Assembly: GCA_038373865.1 (NCBI GenBank)
Contig: JAXGGA010000489.1
Coordinates: forward strand, 1-64,000
Direction: 5' to 3'
Length of the DNA stretch: 64,000 nt
From: Uloborus plumipes
Taxonomy: Eukaryota > Arthropoda > Arachnida > Araneae > Uloboridae
Shown piece after piece: positions 12,258 to 26,208 of the stretch. The notes beneath the pieces are model-generated. The model did not search any database and was not told where the DNA came from. It saw nothing but the letters and a program-made list of their open reading frames with translations. A program made the translations under genes and the position numbers. The stretch's first letter is position 1. Each line of letters begins with the position of its first letter.

Positions 12258-13628
12258 AAGAAGTTCTGTCAAGAACTAAACGAGCCTACTTTCCCGTACA
12301 TCAACATCGGCATTCTAGCATCTGATCATTATTCTCTTGATTATCTGAGACTAAATATTATGTCAAACATACCTTTTTAGCACTTAAAGCTGATTTCTAA
12401 AAGCAAAATATACCCCTCTCATCAGATGAAATAGACACATAAAAAGTAAATACATAAATAAAAGAAGTTTTGTCGCACCTTTTAAAGACTAACTGTTACA
12501 GTTCTTCTGTAGAAAAATTCCTCAATTGTTTTCAAAAAAAAAATTAAAAGTACAAAGTACATCAAAACACATTTTATCAAAGAAAAAAAAAAAAAAAAAA
12601 AGAAAAAAAATCGTCCGTTGATAAAATGTCTCGAATTTCACTTTTAATCCGTTGCCAGTTACTAAATATAAATAAAGAATTAAATGCCTTCGTGAATGAA
12701 ACATTTTTGTTAAAAAAATCGTCTGTCAAAAATAATAATAATAGTAATAATAAATAAATAAAATAAAACAAATGAATACATAAACAAAAAATCGTCTGCA
12801 CAGTCAGTCATTTTTTTTCTGAGCCTGCATTTCCGCCATGTTTGCGGAGTCGGAGTCGGAATCAGAGTCCTCACAGAAGTATTCAGAAAAGTACTTTACA
12901 AACATTATTTATCAAAACCATTTTCTTACAAAGTTAGTTTGAAGGAAATCCGACTTTAAGTTCAGGATCAGCATTCAACTTAAATTCCCCGTAGACACGC
13001 TAATGTTAATTTTTTTTCTGAACGGTTCAATATTGAACGAAAAATAGTTTAAATCAAAAAGCGAAATATGGGAATGAGCCTCTCCGAGATCTTTCAAACA
13101 AAAAAAAGTTTATTCCATTCGGATGGTTCACTCAGAAGTTATTAGGTGGGGAAAGGTTGCTTGTACCGTTCAATGTTGAACGAAAAAATGTTCAAAGTGA
13201 AAATTTAAATGCGGTAATGAAGTATCCTTGCTGAGATGCTTCGAACAAAAAAAAATTGCTTAAATCGGACTGTTAACTAAAAAGTATATCAGGGGACAGG
13301 TTGTTTGAACGGCTCAAACCAAATTGTTCAAATCGAAAAATCAAATATGGGAATGAGCTGTACTCGCCGAGATCTTTCCAACAAAAAAAATTGTCCAAAT
13401 CGGAATGTTTATTCAAAAGTTATTAGGGGGGGGGTATAGACAGACCGACCGACAGACCGACCGACCGACAAATTCCCCATCTCAAGACCCTACTTTCAAA
13501 TTTTTAATTTTTCGATATTCATTTTACCTTTTAATTTTTTAACTTGGCGATATTTTTGGATGCATTAAGCTACTTTTAATACTTTTTTCGTTTTTCTTTT
13601 ATTTTTAACGGGGAAAAAAAGGCTAAAA
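12258..13628 (-). mobile_element. partial inverted copy of the 32.9-35.0 kb minisatellite element
   Basis: Reading this segment on the minus strand follows 33040-34935 in the same order. The landmarks are a GTCGGTCGGTCTGTC-type microsatellite (13438-13470 here), then units of GTTCGAAAGATCTCGG-type repeats, the word CGGAGTCGGAGTCGG (12845-12862), poly-A/T tracts, and a tail matching TTCTTGACAGAACTTCTTG. It has about three repeat units against six in the sister copy, and I cannot see the terminal inverted repeats. It is probably a truncated relative. Confidence 0.7.
13438..13470. repeat. GACC/GACA microsatellite
   Basis: A short tandem run of GACC with interspersed GACA units inside the element copy. 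The reverse-complement equivalent sits at 33255-33308. Confidence 0.85.
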
Positions 13629-16600
13629 ATGCAATTTTTTTTTACCGGGAGCTGGTGATAGAGGTACAATTGCAAAACAGTTTTTTCTTTTTATCCTTGA
13701 CAGACGATTATTAGCTTATATACAAAGGAATAAGCAGTCGTTATTGGTGTTATATTCAGATGAGAAAAAATCTGCACATTTTTATTGCTTTCACTATAAA
13801 TATACAGTTTGTTTCACTCCAAAATCGTCGTTTTTTTTGAGATATTCAATTTTGAAATCAGTGTGTCCTCTACTGGACGCACTACTCTACATAGTGATGA
13901 AGAGAGGGGTTATTTAATATTTTATATGTCAATCATTTAGAGCCTTGTTTAAAAAACTTTTGCCAATATTAAACATGCAATCTAAATACATCTTGATCCC
14001 CTCTCCACCCGCCTTGCATACCAAAAGGCCCATTTTGACTGCACTATTGGTTATACATGGTGTTGGTACTATTGGTAATATTATTTTATCTTGAATACTA
14101 ACTAAAATAAAATTACTACACTTCAATTGGTATTTACAATGAAATTGAAACATGCTGTCCTTAGTTGCAATAAACTTCCGAGTGCACTTAAAAAAAATGA
14201 TAAATTATTGAGATTCATAATTGAATCTCACATTTCTGTATTGTCGCTAAACCACCAATTATATTCCTTAATAATTCAAAATGTCCTACAAACGGGTTTC
14301 TTAATTCTGTATTTTAACTATGCATGTGTAGTTGAATCTTCACATAATACGGTAAAATCCTACTTTAGGGTCCGGGTTTGGAGATTTTTTCAGACTGTAG
14401 CTTAAGGTTGCAATCATTTAGCTTAAAATCGCCAAACAATCCAATCATCCAATGATAATTCTATGGTTGGCAGATTTAATAACTTATCGCCTGACCTTAA
14501 ACTAGGATTCATCCCATAATACTTCACCGGAACTACTTATAACCGCAAGTTGCATTCCGTATTGATTTAAATTTTCGTATTTCATAAAATACAACAGCAT
14601 GCAGACAGAAGAAAATTGAAAGTGCGATATTATATAGGTCTGCGTAGCGGAAAACGTTATTTGCTGAACGGGGCATTGATTAAATATTTCCACAAGCGTG
14701 AGAAACTTCGAAAATCTATAAAGTGGATTTTGTTGAATAATAAAAGCTTTAACTGAATTAAAAGCTGCATCGGTTTATGTAAATTTTAAAAATGTTTAAT
14801 AATTCTCTTTTATAGTTTCGAAATTCAAACAAGCTAAATGAATAATTTATTTCAACAGAAGTAAACATACAAAAGTTGCCAGAATCGAATAATGTTTTGA
14901 ATCTCTAATACAGGAAAACTACAACTTATTACAGTGCGGGAAAGAGATTAAATTGGATTTTCGGTCTAGTATTATTTTCCAAAATACAACATTGTATCTG
15001 TTGTCAAAATATACTGTGTTGCTAAACAGAATAAATATAAAGTTTGGTATAAGTAGTGCATTAATTTTAATAATAATGGCGATGATAAAGTTCAACTAAC
15101 AAACAAAAACAACAGTAATTCCAACGATGAAAAATATAATAATGATGAATTAGGTTGAACTGCTTTAAAAATAATTAAGTCTGAAAGTAAGAGAGATATT
15201 AGATGGGTTACATTCGACAGTATATTTGTAAAATGAACTTACTACTTACGTTATCTCTATCTTCAGATAACAAGTTTCATAAATGGTTTTTCAGGGAATT
15301 TAGTATTATTCTTTAATCATAAGACTTAATTAGTATTATGGATGTTACTAAAAAAAATAATGAAAAACGTTCTATGCTTTTTTCATAAAATTGCCTATGA
15401 AAAGAAAAAAAAACCCAGAATTATTTTAGCCTAAATAAAAGAGCATTTTATGCTTGATTTCATGTGTTTTTGCTTTTGGAAATGTGTTAAGAGGTTTTAA
15501 AGAAACCGAATATTTACATGCATAATGCACGTATTACATATGTATGATAAAATTATATTTACTACGTTACAAGAAGGCTTGAAACATTGCTCTTAAACTT
15601 TGCCACTTGAAAGTGCTAATATTTTAAACCTTGATTTATTTTCTTTCGTTTGATGTTTAGCTCACACATTAACGAGTTATTTTGGACTTAACTCCGTAAG
15701 AAAACAGTTTTATAAAAATAAAAAAAACGTGATTCAAAATAAATGTCTCAACACTTAAGGGTTTTATTTTATTTTAAGAGTGAAACTTTGCAGCTATTAA
15801 TTTTTCTTCGACTTATAAGCATTAAAAATATTGCTCTCACTTCTTAAGTAAGAGAAGGGAATAAAAGAAACACGAAATGTGTTAAAAGGAATGTTTGAAC
15901 TTTGATAAATTATCTTCTAATGAGAAAAATATTTAAACTTCCGAATTCTATCACACGAAAAATGCCCCAAAACAATTTATAATCATCATGTACGCTGACA
16001 TTTGCATTTTTAAAGGAAAAAGGTTCCAGAGTTTTCTAATTTCATTTTATCACCAGTATTTTTAATTAGCATTTGAATTTTTTTCAAAGTGAAATATATT
16101 TATAATAATTTTCTCGTAGATTTTATTTTGAGGAAGTACGTGAAACAACATTTTGGAAAAGCTGGAGGAACTGACAGAACGTTAATTCCATAAACAACTT
16201 TTGAAAAAAAAAAAGACTTCTCTTCAAAAGTTGATAAACAAGCCTTCTGTTTATTATCCTTCCCAATAATATTATAATATTTATTTCAATAAAAGCAAGC
16301 AAAACCAATAATTTTACCCTTTTCAGGAAGCATGTGTACAACTTCTTTTGATAATATTTATTTCGTGTTTCAATAAATTATTTTCTTGACGAGTATAATG
16401 TTTCATTTCTAAGCACTGATGATAAGCGAAGCACATTAAGTTTGCAAAAAAAAAAAAAAAAAAAGTTAAAAAAAGGGGGTGGATAAATCCTGACCGACTT
16501 ATTAAATTTTGGGCACCATACATTTAAATTCAGTACAAAATTCTTATCAGAAAATGTCTTTTTTTCGATTGATTCACTTGATGTTAGAAAAAAAAAAACC

Positions 16601-17875
16601 TCATTGATATTCAGCAGATTTTGAGGTCAGATACGTGCTAAATTTATTACTAAAAGTAACAAGGACTAGATAAAGGAAAAAAAAGTTGGATATATATGCC
16701 TAACTTCCTCCCTGTTGTTGGAACATAATGCACTATCGACTATCCTTGCTCACATTTATTTACTCTGGGTATCGTTTTCACTTTTCAAACAAAATAGGAT
16801 GTATGCGAAATATGATTTATAATCGAAATTTATTGGTTTCCCCATGCTATCAGACAATGAGAAAGTTATATCGAGTAGCTGCAGACCTATAGATAGGAAA
16901 TTGTGTGGTGTTATGTATGTCTTTAAAGTTGTGTGGTATAATAGAAATGGATGTTGAACTTACATTTCTGGCACTGTTCGTATCTGTCCACGAAAAAAAA
17001 AAAAAACTATTGCTCTATCACTGGTACGTTTCGGTAGTTATGTTTTGAAAATAATAGTTTGAGATCATATATAATCAAGTGAAATTTAACAGTTTGTATA
17101 ATGAGAGGACCTCAAATGGTCAAAACACTTACTTAATGTTACTTTACATGATTAGGAAAAAAAAAAGAATTTTATTTTTAGAAATAATATTAAAATGCTG
17201 AAAAGGTGTGTTAAACGAGCATGGATGATGGCACGCTAGATTAAATTTTGAGCTTTAAAGGCTTTACAAAGAGCCTCAAGTTACGGCTTTCCGGTCTAAG
17301 CCCGAGCTCAGCTCGAGGTGCCGTTTTTGTTGAAGATGACTACGCCCGATCTCAGTTCGGGGTCAAATTTGAGCTACCGTAGCTATGAAAATACGTTTTT
17401 TTTTCGTTTCAAACCTTTTTAGATATTATCTAAGAACTTTTTACTTTATTAAAAAAATATAGATCGCACCACCAATCAGAATTAACTGCAGGAGACGTTA
17501 TAGAATCGATGCTTATACGAGTTAGTGCAAGCGTGCGACAGTGCAAATCCGTGTTTTGAAATATACCACACCAAATTTTGCCAAAATTATGTGTAATTCA
17601 AAATTAATTTTTTTAAAAATATTTGTTCAAGATTTGGGTAAGTTTTTAATTAAATTTTGTGCATATTTTCATTTCAAAAAATAATATTTTCCTATCTATA
17701 TCTCTCTTTTTTTTTTCACACATTCTCTCTACAAGCATTTTTCCAATTTCTTACTAATATTAATGGGTTTTGTCACTTGGATAGGTCTTGTCATCTAAAT
17801 GGGTTTACACTTGAAGTTTTTAATAAAATTAAAATTACCACAGTAAGATTTTTCTTGCCGGGCAAGTAAGTGGTT
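13629..17875. other. long A+T-rich non-coding stretch
   Basis: No host exon, transposase or RNA gene recognised. There are homopolymer A runs at about 16446-16464 and 16993-17006. A G+C-richer patch at 17270-17370 contains GAGCTCAGCTCGAGG-like palindromic words reminiscent of a MITE, but its ends could not be paired. Confidence 0.5.
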
Positions 17876-20800
17876 ATTTAAGAGAAAATGCCGGAGCGGG
17901 AAAAGGGGAGTCGGGGGGGTCTAAAAAAACCCCAGTCTGGCGATAGGGAGCGAAGTGCGTGCGTCGAAAAGGCATCAGAACCTGAAAAGTGGAGAGAGCG
18001 AGCATGATCATCTTACTGAGACAATAACTGACATACACAGTATGTGTAGTCTCTCTGCACAACTCAAACAGTTGTGTCTCTCAGAGTGTGTGTGAGTTGG
18101 ATCACCACATACACACTAGAGCGCACAGTCAATCGGACATCCAAAAACACTCCACGACAGAGCCTTCACACTCGAGATCATGAGACAAGCGCTGCAGCGC
18201 GTGCGCCTGCGAGCGCGCGTGTGAGCGTGAGTAGCTTGTGTCTGATATCTCTCTCTCTATCTCTATACTCACTCTCCATATATCATAGTGATGAGAGAGA
18301 GAAGAGTGAGAGTGCAGCGAGTGAAGGAGGTGATGGTGTTAAAACGTACACGGGGGGGTGTTAGTATTGGGGCATATCGTGTGCATAACGTGGTTGTGTG
18401 TCGAGTAGTATGATCTATACAGTGACATGCGCTATACGTAACGCGTAAGGTGTGGGAATTGTTAGAAAGGTGGGAGGATAGGGGGTTTGTGGGGTGGGGG
18501 TAAGGGGAGGGGGAGTTGGGGAGAGATGGTGGGGAGGGAGTGGGGGGGGGTGGGGGGGGGACGTGGGGGGGTAGTTAGATTTGATATACATTGGGGGAGT
18601 TGGTGTAACAGCGAGAGTGGACAACAATATGGAGTACTGACTAGGCACATATTGATGTGGGTCAAGCATAGCGGTGAGTGAGACGAAGTGGTTGTAGAAA
18701 GATGGGATTAGTGTAGGTGTCTATGTAGAGGTGTGATAAACGAGTACAGTGTAGTGGACAATAGTGTGACATTGGGGGAGCGCGGGGTTGTGGAGAAGAT
18801 AGGTATAGTGAATAGTATGGCGTGAGTAGGATATGACAATCTACAAGAAGTGGTTAGATGAGAGATTGGTCTAGAGTATATACAGGTGTGAGTGTGTGGA
18901 GGTACAGAAGGGTGGATGATCTATTGACAGCCATTTACTCTCGATTATACGATGTCACATGTAGTGCCCATAGGTACACATATATCAGAGAGTGAGAGTG
19001 TGTCTTATTGGTAGATGGGTTGAGTAGTCACGATGAGGAGAGGTGATTGATAGATAGTATGATAGAAGGCTCTGTGAGAGTCTTATAGAGCATGTGTGTG
19101 TGTTGGAATTCTTGGTGTATGAGGTTGTTATGGGACATTAGGGAGGGGATAGGTAGGAGAGTGATTTGTGGAGAGTATCATCTATGGTCTTGGTAGACAC
19201 AGTGTTGAGGCATACAGAGAGGCTGGTAATTGACACTGTATTCTTGTAATACAGTGTGGTAGCATTGAAGACACAGGGACCGTGTATGTGTATGTTGTGT
19301 GGTGTGATGGTTTTTGTCAGTGGGGAGAGAGGGAGGATACTCTGTAGGGGGGTGATAATCTATGTTTGAGGGTTGAAAGATTCTGGCTAGTAATTATGTA
19401 GGGAGTGTGGATGGTTATATGGTGTTAGAGTGGTGGAGGTGTGTTTTTTGTGAAGGGAGGTGCTGGGATGGTCAGGTGGAGTGTACGTGTGGTCATGAAG
19501 ATAGTTTAGACCATACTGGACAGGAGATTAGATAGACTAGTTTATGGAGTTGAGCAGCATATTGAGTATGGATGGGGGTAGCACTAGAGATGTAGGGTGT
19601 GTTTATGCGGTTGTATGATGTTTATATTGGTGGTGAGACACCTGTGCGTTTGCAGGTAGTGATGGTTTTTATCTGGAAGATATATAGAGTGATTACTGTG
19701 TGATGAGGTGTGAGGACTTGTGGGTTGATTTGTCTGTGGGGTAGTATAGATATTGGGCGAAGAGTTTGATAGAGTGGTTTGAGAGTAGTATTGCGGTAAC
19801 ATTGTATGAATGAGTGGAGTGAGTATTCTAGATGGAGTAGAAGGAATTTAAGTTATGAGAGTTATTTGATGTGCGACGGTGGTATTCTTGCTGAGGAAGT
19901 GCGTGAGGTGTGGTGTGAGGGCAGTGTGGTGATATGACAGAGGTTCAGGTGTGGAGGAGTCAGTGTGAGTCAACTTGGTGCTGATGTATAAGCGTGATAT
20001 TGATCGTGTGGAACCACTCTGAGTTGTGCATGAGTTTGTGTAACGATTAGGTAGTGCATATTCTGTGAGGACGACATATCTGGGCAGTGAGGAGTAGTTG
20101 GGATATTGACACTAGTGTAGATTTTCTTATAGTTTTGAGAGTATCACACATGCCTTAGATTGTAGCATGGATGGTATAGACGTCTGTTTGGATAAGCAGC
20201 AGAGAGTTTGATATATCTTGGTAAGATAGGAGATTTAATGGGAGGGTTTTAGGGGTTTTTGTTTTTGGTCTTTTTTGTTAATATAGAGTAGATGTGCGCT
20301 TTAGTTAGGCAGAGCGAACGCTAATAAGAGAGAGAGACGAGAGCGAGTGAGAAAATCGATGTATGATTATAAGGACTCTCGATATAGATGTGTGTGTGTA
20401 TAGTAGTGGAGTGTGTTGGGAGGAGAACTCTATTGTATTTTTATTAGGATTTTAGTTGTGTAGAGGGGATTGAGTATCTTGGTGATTTAGAGAATTATGG
20501 TCGTTATTAATGGAGAATGGTGTGTGGCGTTTGGTAGTATGTAATGGTTTTGTTTGTTATTTTTGTGTATTGTTTTGAGGTTATAGTGTGTGTGTTTTTT
20601 CTGTGAGAGAGTAGGGTCGTATTGTGATATCTGTGACTGTGTGTTTGTTTTGGGAGGGATTAAGAGGGGGGTGGGGGTGGTGGGTGGGGAGGTGTGTGTG
20701 AGAGTGTGATAGGAGGTGAGTGATGTTGAGTGGGTGATTTGTGATTTATAGGGTTAGCGTGTGGGTAGGGGTGGGTGTGGTGTTGGAAGATGTGTGGGGA

Positions 20801-21360
20801 GTGGGGATAGATATATATATATATAGGAGAGAGAGTGTGGGTGTGAAGGGTTGAGTGGAGTGTTGATAGAGAGTGAGAGAGTGGTGGAGATGGGTAATTT
20901 AGGGGGGGTGGTTGTGGGAGTGTTGTAGTGTGGGGTTGGGGTGAGTTTTTATAGTTGGGTGTGGGTGTGGGGGGATAGGGTGGTGTGAGTTGTGTGTGGG
21001 GGGGTGGGGGGGGGTGAAGTGATTTGTGGGGGGGAGTGGAGTGATCTGTGGTAGTGTGTTGGTGGGGGGGGGGGGTGTGGGGGGTTATTTAGTAGGAGAT
21101 TTTAGTGGGTGTTGTGGTAGTGGGGTGTATGAGATTATATTGGGTGGGGGGGGGGGGGGGTGTGTTTGGGTGGTGTGGGGGGGTGGGGTGTGGTTGGTTG
21201 GGGGTTGGTGGTTTTTTTTAAATGTTTGGAATGTTTATGTGTTTTATGGGTATTTTTGTTTTTTGTTTGTTTGTTTTTGGTTTTTTTTTTTTGGGGGATT
21301 TTGTGAGGGGGGAGGTTTAGTTTTTATATTTGTCTGTGTTTGTGGTGTTTTGGTGTAGAG
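17876..21360. other. strand-asymmetric G/T/A-rich low-complexity block
   Basis: The base composition changes abruptly at about 17876 and returns to normal at about 21361. The left part (to about 18350) still contains C and has GAGA/TCTC and GTGT runs. To the right C becomes progressively rare: 20641-20700 has none, and 21001-21360 has very little. Long G runs occur at 18541-18569, 21062-21072 and 21147-21160. I see no fixed repeat period. The frames inside are composition artefacts. It could be a corrupted GA/GT microsatellite from low-quality reads or a genuine extreme-skew tract; the progressive loss of one base makes the artefact explanation slightly more likely. Confidence 0.75.
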
Positions 21361-24300
21361 AATGTTTGATTTGTTATTTTGGGAATTCATAATTCCTCAA
21401 TCCGTGTGTTATGATCCAATAATGTAAAAGATACGGGATTGTCTTATCAAATTGCAGTTAAAGTTATGTTAACTACATTACTCCCACGTAAATTAATCAA
21501 ATAATTGATATATATTAACTACTCAATAAATAGATAAATAAAATAAAGTTTTTTTTCTCAAGTACGCGCATTGCAGAAGCAGAGCATCATGAAGGAATAA
21601 TCCCCCCTCCCTGTGGTTATAAATAGTGAGTACTACAAATTTATCATAGTACTATATGTATAAAGCGCTTTACTTAACATTTTAAAAACTTTTAAGAGAA
21701 ATTTAATCCTTGTTCAATGATTAAAACAATGTACAACAGTAACAGAAATTAAAAGTAAGATACTTTGGGGAAGATACCTCATAAGGGAAGATGCTGTGCA
21801 GGAATTTTGTCAAACGATATCTTGGCCCAAAGGTATCAGCCTTCTTCCCCGAGGTATGGGGAAGATGCCGAAATGGAGGGGTTTTGTAATCATATATTTT
21901 CGGAGGTAATTTTTTTTTCAAGGCAAAAATTTACGACTTTGCCAATCACGAAAATCCATATTTTGTTGATAAATTATTATTTTTTTACGTAAAACCAATG
22001 TGCTATTATGTATAAAGTAATTTTACGGCTACTTCCCCAATTTCCCCCCTTTTTTTTGCTTTGTAATCATTCTTTTGCTGTGAACTTCCTTTGTATATTC
22101 TACTCAAAAGAATGTTACGAGTAGCGTAGTGTTTTATAAGAAAACATCTCCTGTTTACGAATAGATGTTCCTAAGTACTTTGCTACTTAGAAGGGGTATC
22201 AAATAACATGAACAAGTTTCTTTCGTATTGTGTCTTTTATTGATAGAGAACCTATAAAAATAGACTCTGGAAAGTACAAGCTGCTGCTGAAATTCGCACT
22301 TGAAAGCTTCGATTTACAAAGTTTTTTTGCCTTTTGTCACCAGAAGCAAAATACGATTTATAGATGGAAAATCTATAAGGAAAGCTGCAAAAAATGGCAA
22401 CACTCGGTAGAGAAAGGAACGAGATTGAAAATTGATTTTCTGTTCTTTTCTTGGTACTAGAATTAAAAACGCATTTGTGGCAAAGGCTTTTATCTCCTTG
22501 AAGCTCTAGTAAGCAATCCATCTAGCCTTTTATTATTATGGGTTTCAAGAATGGGGAAAACTGGTTTCCTAGATAGTGAAGATAAAATGAGAACTTTTTT
22601 CACAGACTCATCGCTTTATGGATTTTAACATGTATCTTTAAAGGGGAAATTACGTACGTTTGAAAGGTATGAAGAACTAGATTTTGGAAAGTAATTTATA
22701 CTTTTTTTTTCAAATGCTAAACTAATACTCATAGATAATGTGACTGAAATGTTTTGGTTCTTGTAATAATCGTAAATAGTAATTATATTTAACATAAGTA
22801 CTTACTTCTCCAATATCCAAAATTAGAAGTTTGAAAGTAACATGAACTATTAATTACTGTGCTTTATGCTTTACAGATCTGATATTTTAAGGTATGCTTT
22901 GTAATCACGTGTTTTAATTAAGTTTTGTCAAGAAAAAATATTGAAATCTTCTTTTAAATTGATAAACATATATGGTAATATATTTAACACAAAGACTGAC
23001 ATTTGCCACAAACTCTAATATTTGTCCCAATATCATTTGATGGCGTTTTAATAATTAAAGTAAATAAAAACAATGCCATAAATTTGTTTGAAGAATTGTT
23101 TTTACAAAAATTATACATATTTAAAGCATTTATAATTGTATATTTTATTCTAATTACATTTGTGTAAGCTGTTACTCTATGTTACAACTATGAACAAAGT
23201 TGAAAATGTTTCGTCAAACTTAAATAATAATTGAGTCTTTTGGTTAGCATATTCATCTGAGTAAATAAAAACTCGATTTATTAAACGATTCCTATAAATA
23301 CCAAAATAGACGTTTTGAACTACTACTGTCAAGCAAGAATGTTTCTCGACTCGCAGCTAAGTATTTTTATTGAGTTTCAAAACTAAATTCGTATGGCTTA
23401 AATTCGTGAATTCATCTAATTTTGTGATTTTTTAAATATTATAAATCAGTTAATGTTATTAAAGTCATTACTTCTAAGTGATCGCATTAAACGGAGTCTA
23501 CAACACCACTGCAACATTACTATTGTTTATAAAAATGTAAATTCAGTTACTCTGCAAGAAGAACATTTTCGGTTGGCTTTTCTTCCCAGATGATAACAGA
23601 AAACATTCTAAAAGATTGAATAATTTTTCTAGCCCACAATCGTATTTTCCGTTTGTCCCAAACTGTGCTCAAAATTCAATAGTTAGATAAAATATCACTA
23701 TAGAAAAGTAACATCACATAAATCTTGAAATAAAGTTTAACTTTCTTCTCAGAAAAACAAAAAGCATAAATTGAAGTCGAATCTTCTTTTCACTTGACTT
23801 TACGATGAGGGAATCTTTATTCCACTCACTTTATTATATTTTTCAAATTTAGGTCCCCATTGAAAAGTTTTACGAAGTTATACCGAAATAGTGTTCTTAT
23901 TTTCGGAATGATCATGTTAAAGAGAAATTAAAATTGCCTAGAAAGGAAGATATTATTACGTCAAGTTCGTGTTTTGAGAGCTGTATCTTAAAATATTTTA
24001 AGAATTTATAAATTTACATCTTTTTATCATATATTTTCATGGTATAGTTTAAGTTATGAAATTATTCCTTTCTATTTTTGAGCAATTAGAAGTAGGAATA
24101 TCGTTTCGATTGCTTCTTCTTGTTTTTTGGATTTTTCAATTTGACAATTAAAACCGCTGAATGTCACGTATTTTGTAAAGGTTTGTCTTCAAAACTTCCC
24201 TTCATACATCAGTTGGCTATTATTTACAGAACTTGGCTTGGTAACATATTTGTATAACTAATCAATGTCTAAATACTGAGTTGAAAAGAAATGCTTTACT

Positions 24301-24398
24301 TAAAATTCCTTTCTTAACGAGATGGATAAACTGTTTAATACAAAGGTAAAAGTGGTAAGCGTATAGGTGTGACTGGAGAATTTACAAGAAACATGGGT
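21361..24398. other. A+T-rich non-coding stretch
   Basis: Ordinary composition resumes after the skewed block. The words GGGGAAGATACC (near 21768) and GGGGAAGATGCC (near 21859), and TTCCCC near 22033, hint at an old repeat, but no element ends pair. No gene recognised. Confidence 0.5.
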
Positions 24399-24400
24399 TA

Positions 24401-26208
24401 CCGTAAAATGGGGTGTATAGGAACAGCGGGGTCAATCGGAACAAAACTTACCGACCGTACAAAAAATTCTTCATAAATATACTATTGGGTATTTTTCGCC
24501 ATGGAATTTTTTCTAGAAAGGTAAGATCATAGGAAGTAGGAACAAATTACTTTTGTCAATCTGGCAACGTTACTGGCTCATAAGAAGGGCAGCACGTGTA
24601 ATGCTAGAAAACATCACATTTTCCATCGACTGCAAAACTTCATATATGTAAGTACAAACCTTCTTATATTTTAAACCTAAGAGAGTTATGTTTCAATTAT
24701 GCATGTATCTGAGAAACTGAATACCACATTAGAATTTGTATTTTTTAAAAATTGTGTCATAAAAACGAAGAATACTGAAAAATGACATAGGAAAACAAAT
24801 TACGGAGTGTATCGGAACACTTGGTTCTGTTCCAGTTCAAACTTATTTAGCCCATTAATGCCTGATATTTTTTTCCAAAGATATTTTGTATACTGGTTAC
24901 AAACGGTGTTTAATGAACAGGAAAAATAATAAAAAAATATTATGTAAAAAATAATTGTTTTATTAAGGAAAGAAAAATTGTCCCTCAAAAGTTACGATAG
25001 GCCCCTGATTGTGCATACTTGTTTTACTCAAAATTTTCTGCCTACGATATAATATGTGAAAACGCATTTTATAAGAAGAAATAAAATCAGCAATTAACAT
25101 AAACTGGGAAGCTGGGAATAACTTTGAAAACTTAGCTTTTTTCTTGAGATTGTGAACGATGCAATTTTTGATAAAGATGATATTAAAACTGCTACAGAAC
25201 ACACTTTACAATGGTTATGTGCTGCAATATGTTAATAGCAAATTAAAACAATACCAAGGTACTAATTGAACACTATTATTTGGTTGAAATGTTCATTTTG
25301 TTGAAATTCAGACCCTTTTTAGGACCGTCCTTTTAAAAGGACGCTAGGCATTAATGGGTTAAAGGAAACTGTTCGAAAAATCAAGATTCTAATCCCAATT
25401 TCTCCAGTCAAGACAAGAACAAGGATTTATTACTGTTTATCTCTTCTCGTGAGCAACTAGATCTTAGAATGGCAGAAAGTTGCAGATTTAAAAAGATTTT
25501 TGCTCCAGAACACTCCTTTTACCTAGAATACACAGTTGAAAGTCATACAGACTTTATGTAGCAAAAGTGCAGCACACAGACAGTGATAAATAAGTGGGAA
25601 AATATTATAGGAATATCCCCCAAACCCAGAGATTTCTAAGATTTTCCCAGAGAAACTAAAGAAAAGGCAGCGTTAATCCCAGGAGATGTTATGAAAAAAA
25701 AGCCACAACTGCTAGTTTTAAGGCCAAGTACATATTTGTGAACGATATGACAGACTTCAATTTATGTTAAAGCTTTGTATTTTAATAATTCAAAAGCATT
25801 TCTTAAAATTAATTGTAATTTTTCAGAAGTTCAAAGTTATTTTTAATTCTGACAAATCATAAACCTTTACTGGTATAGAAAATAAACTTTTATTTGACAG
25901 TAACTATCTATTCTTATTCTTCCCCATTAATATTATTTATGTTTGTGAGACCTATTACAGGTTAAATTGAAAAAAAATAAAAATTTTAACATGTGTTCCG
26001 ATTGACCCCTATCAGCGGGGTGATTCGGAACACCCCTAAATTCCTATATATATGAATAATAACTGTTCGAAATGTTTTGTCTTTGCTTGGAATATCAAAA
26101 GCAAAGCAAGACCGAAGTTTTTACCCAAAAAATCAAATAAAAAAAAATCTTTTAACTACTTTTTTACAATTAAATCTGAAAAGTGTTCCGATTCACCCCA
26201 TTTTACGG
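24401..26208. mobile_element. TA-flanked inverted-repeat DNA transposon (non-autonomous)
   Basis: Flanked by TA (24399-24400, 26209-26210). The left end is CCGTAAAATGGGGTGTAT and the right end reads in as CCGTAAAATGGGGTGAAT, each followed by GGAACA. The end motif GGGGTNANTCGGAACA recurs internally near 24419 and 26019, with a mirrored copy near 25995. The 1.8-kb element has no intact transposase. The TA duplication suggests Tc1/mariner/pogo. A TTAA-type MITE (24851-25358) is nested inside it. Confidence 0.7.
24851..25358. mobile_element. TTAA-type MITE nested in a larger element
   Basis: The ends are CCCATTAATGCCTGATA on the left and CCCATTAATGCCTAGCG read in from the right. TTAA follows on the right (25359-25362) and TTAG, one mutation from TTAA, on the left (24847-24850). 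The 508-bp unit has a palindrome GGACCGTCCTTTTAAAAGGACG-like near its right end and no coding capacity. piggyBac-like by target site. Confidence 0.6.

Noticed and set aside
17270..17370. MITE based on GAGCTCAGCTCGAGG-like palindromes
   Set aside because: The palindromic words are local; no terminal repeats or target duplication could be paired.
18415..18669. Proline/threonine-rich frames on the minus strand
   Set aside because: Complement of the G-rich low-complexity tract; composition artefact.
21026..21358. 110-residue Gly/Val/Trp-rich frame
   Set aside because: It arises from the G/T-only composition of the skewed block; no codon structure or domain.
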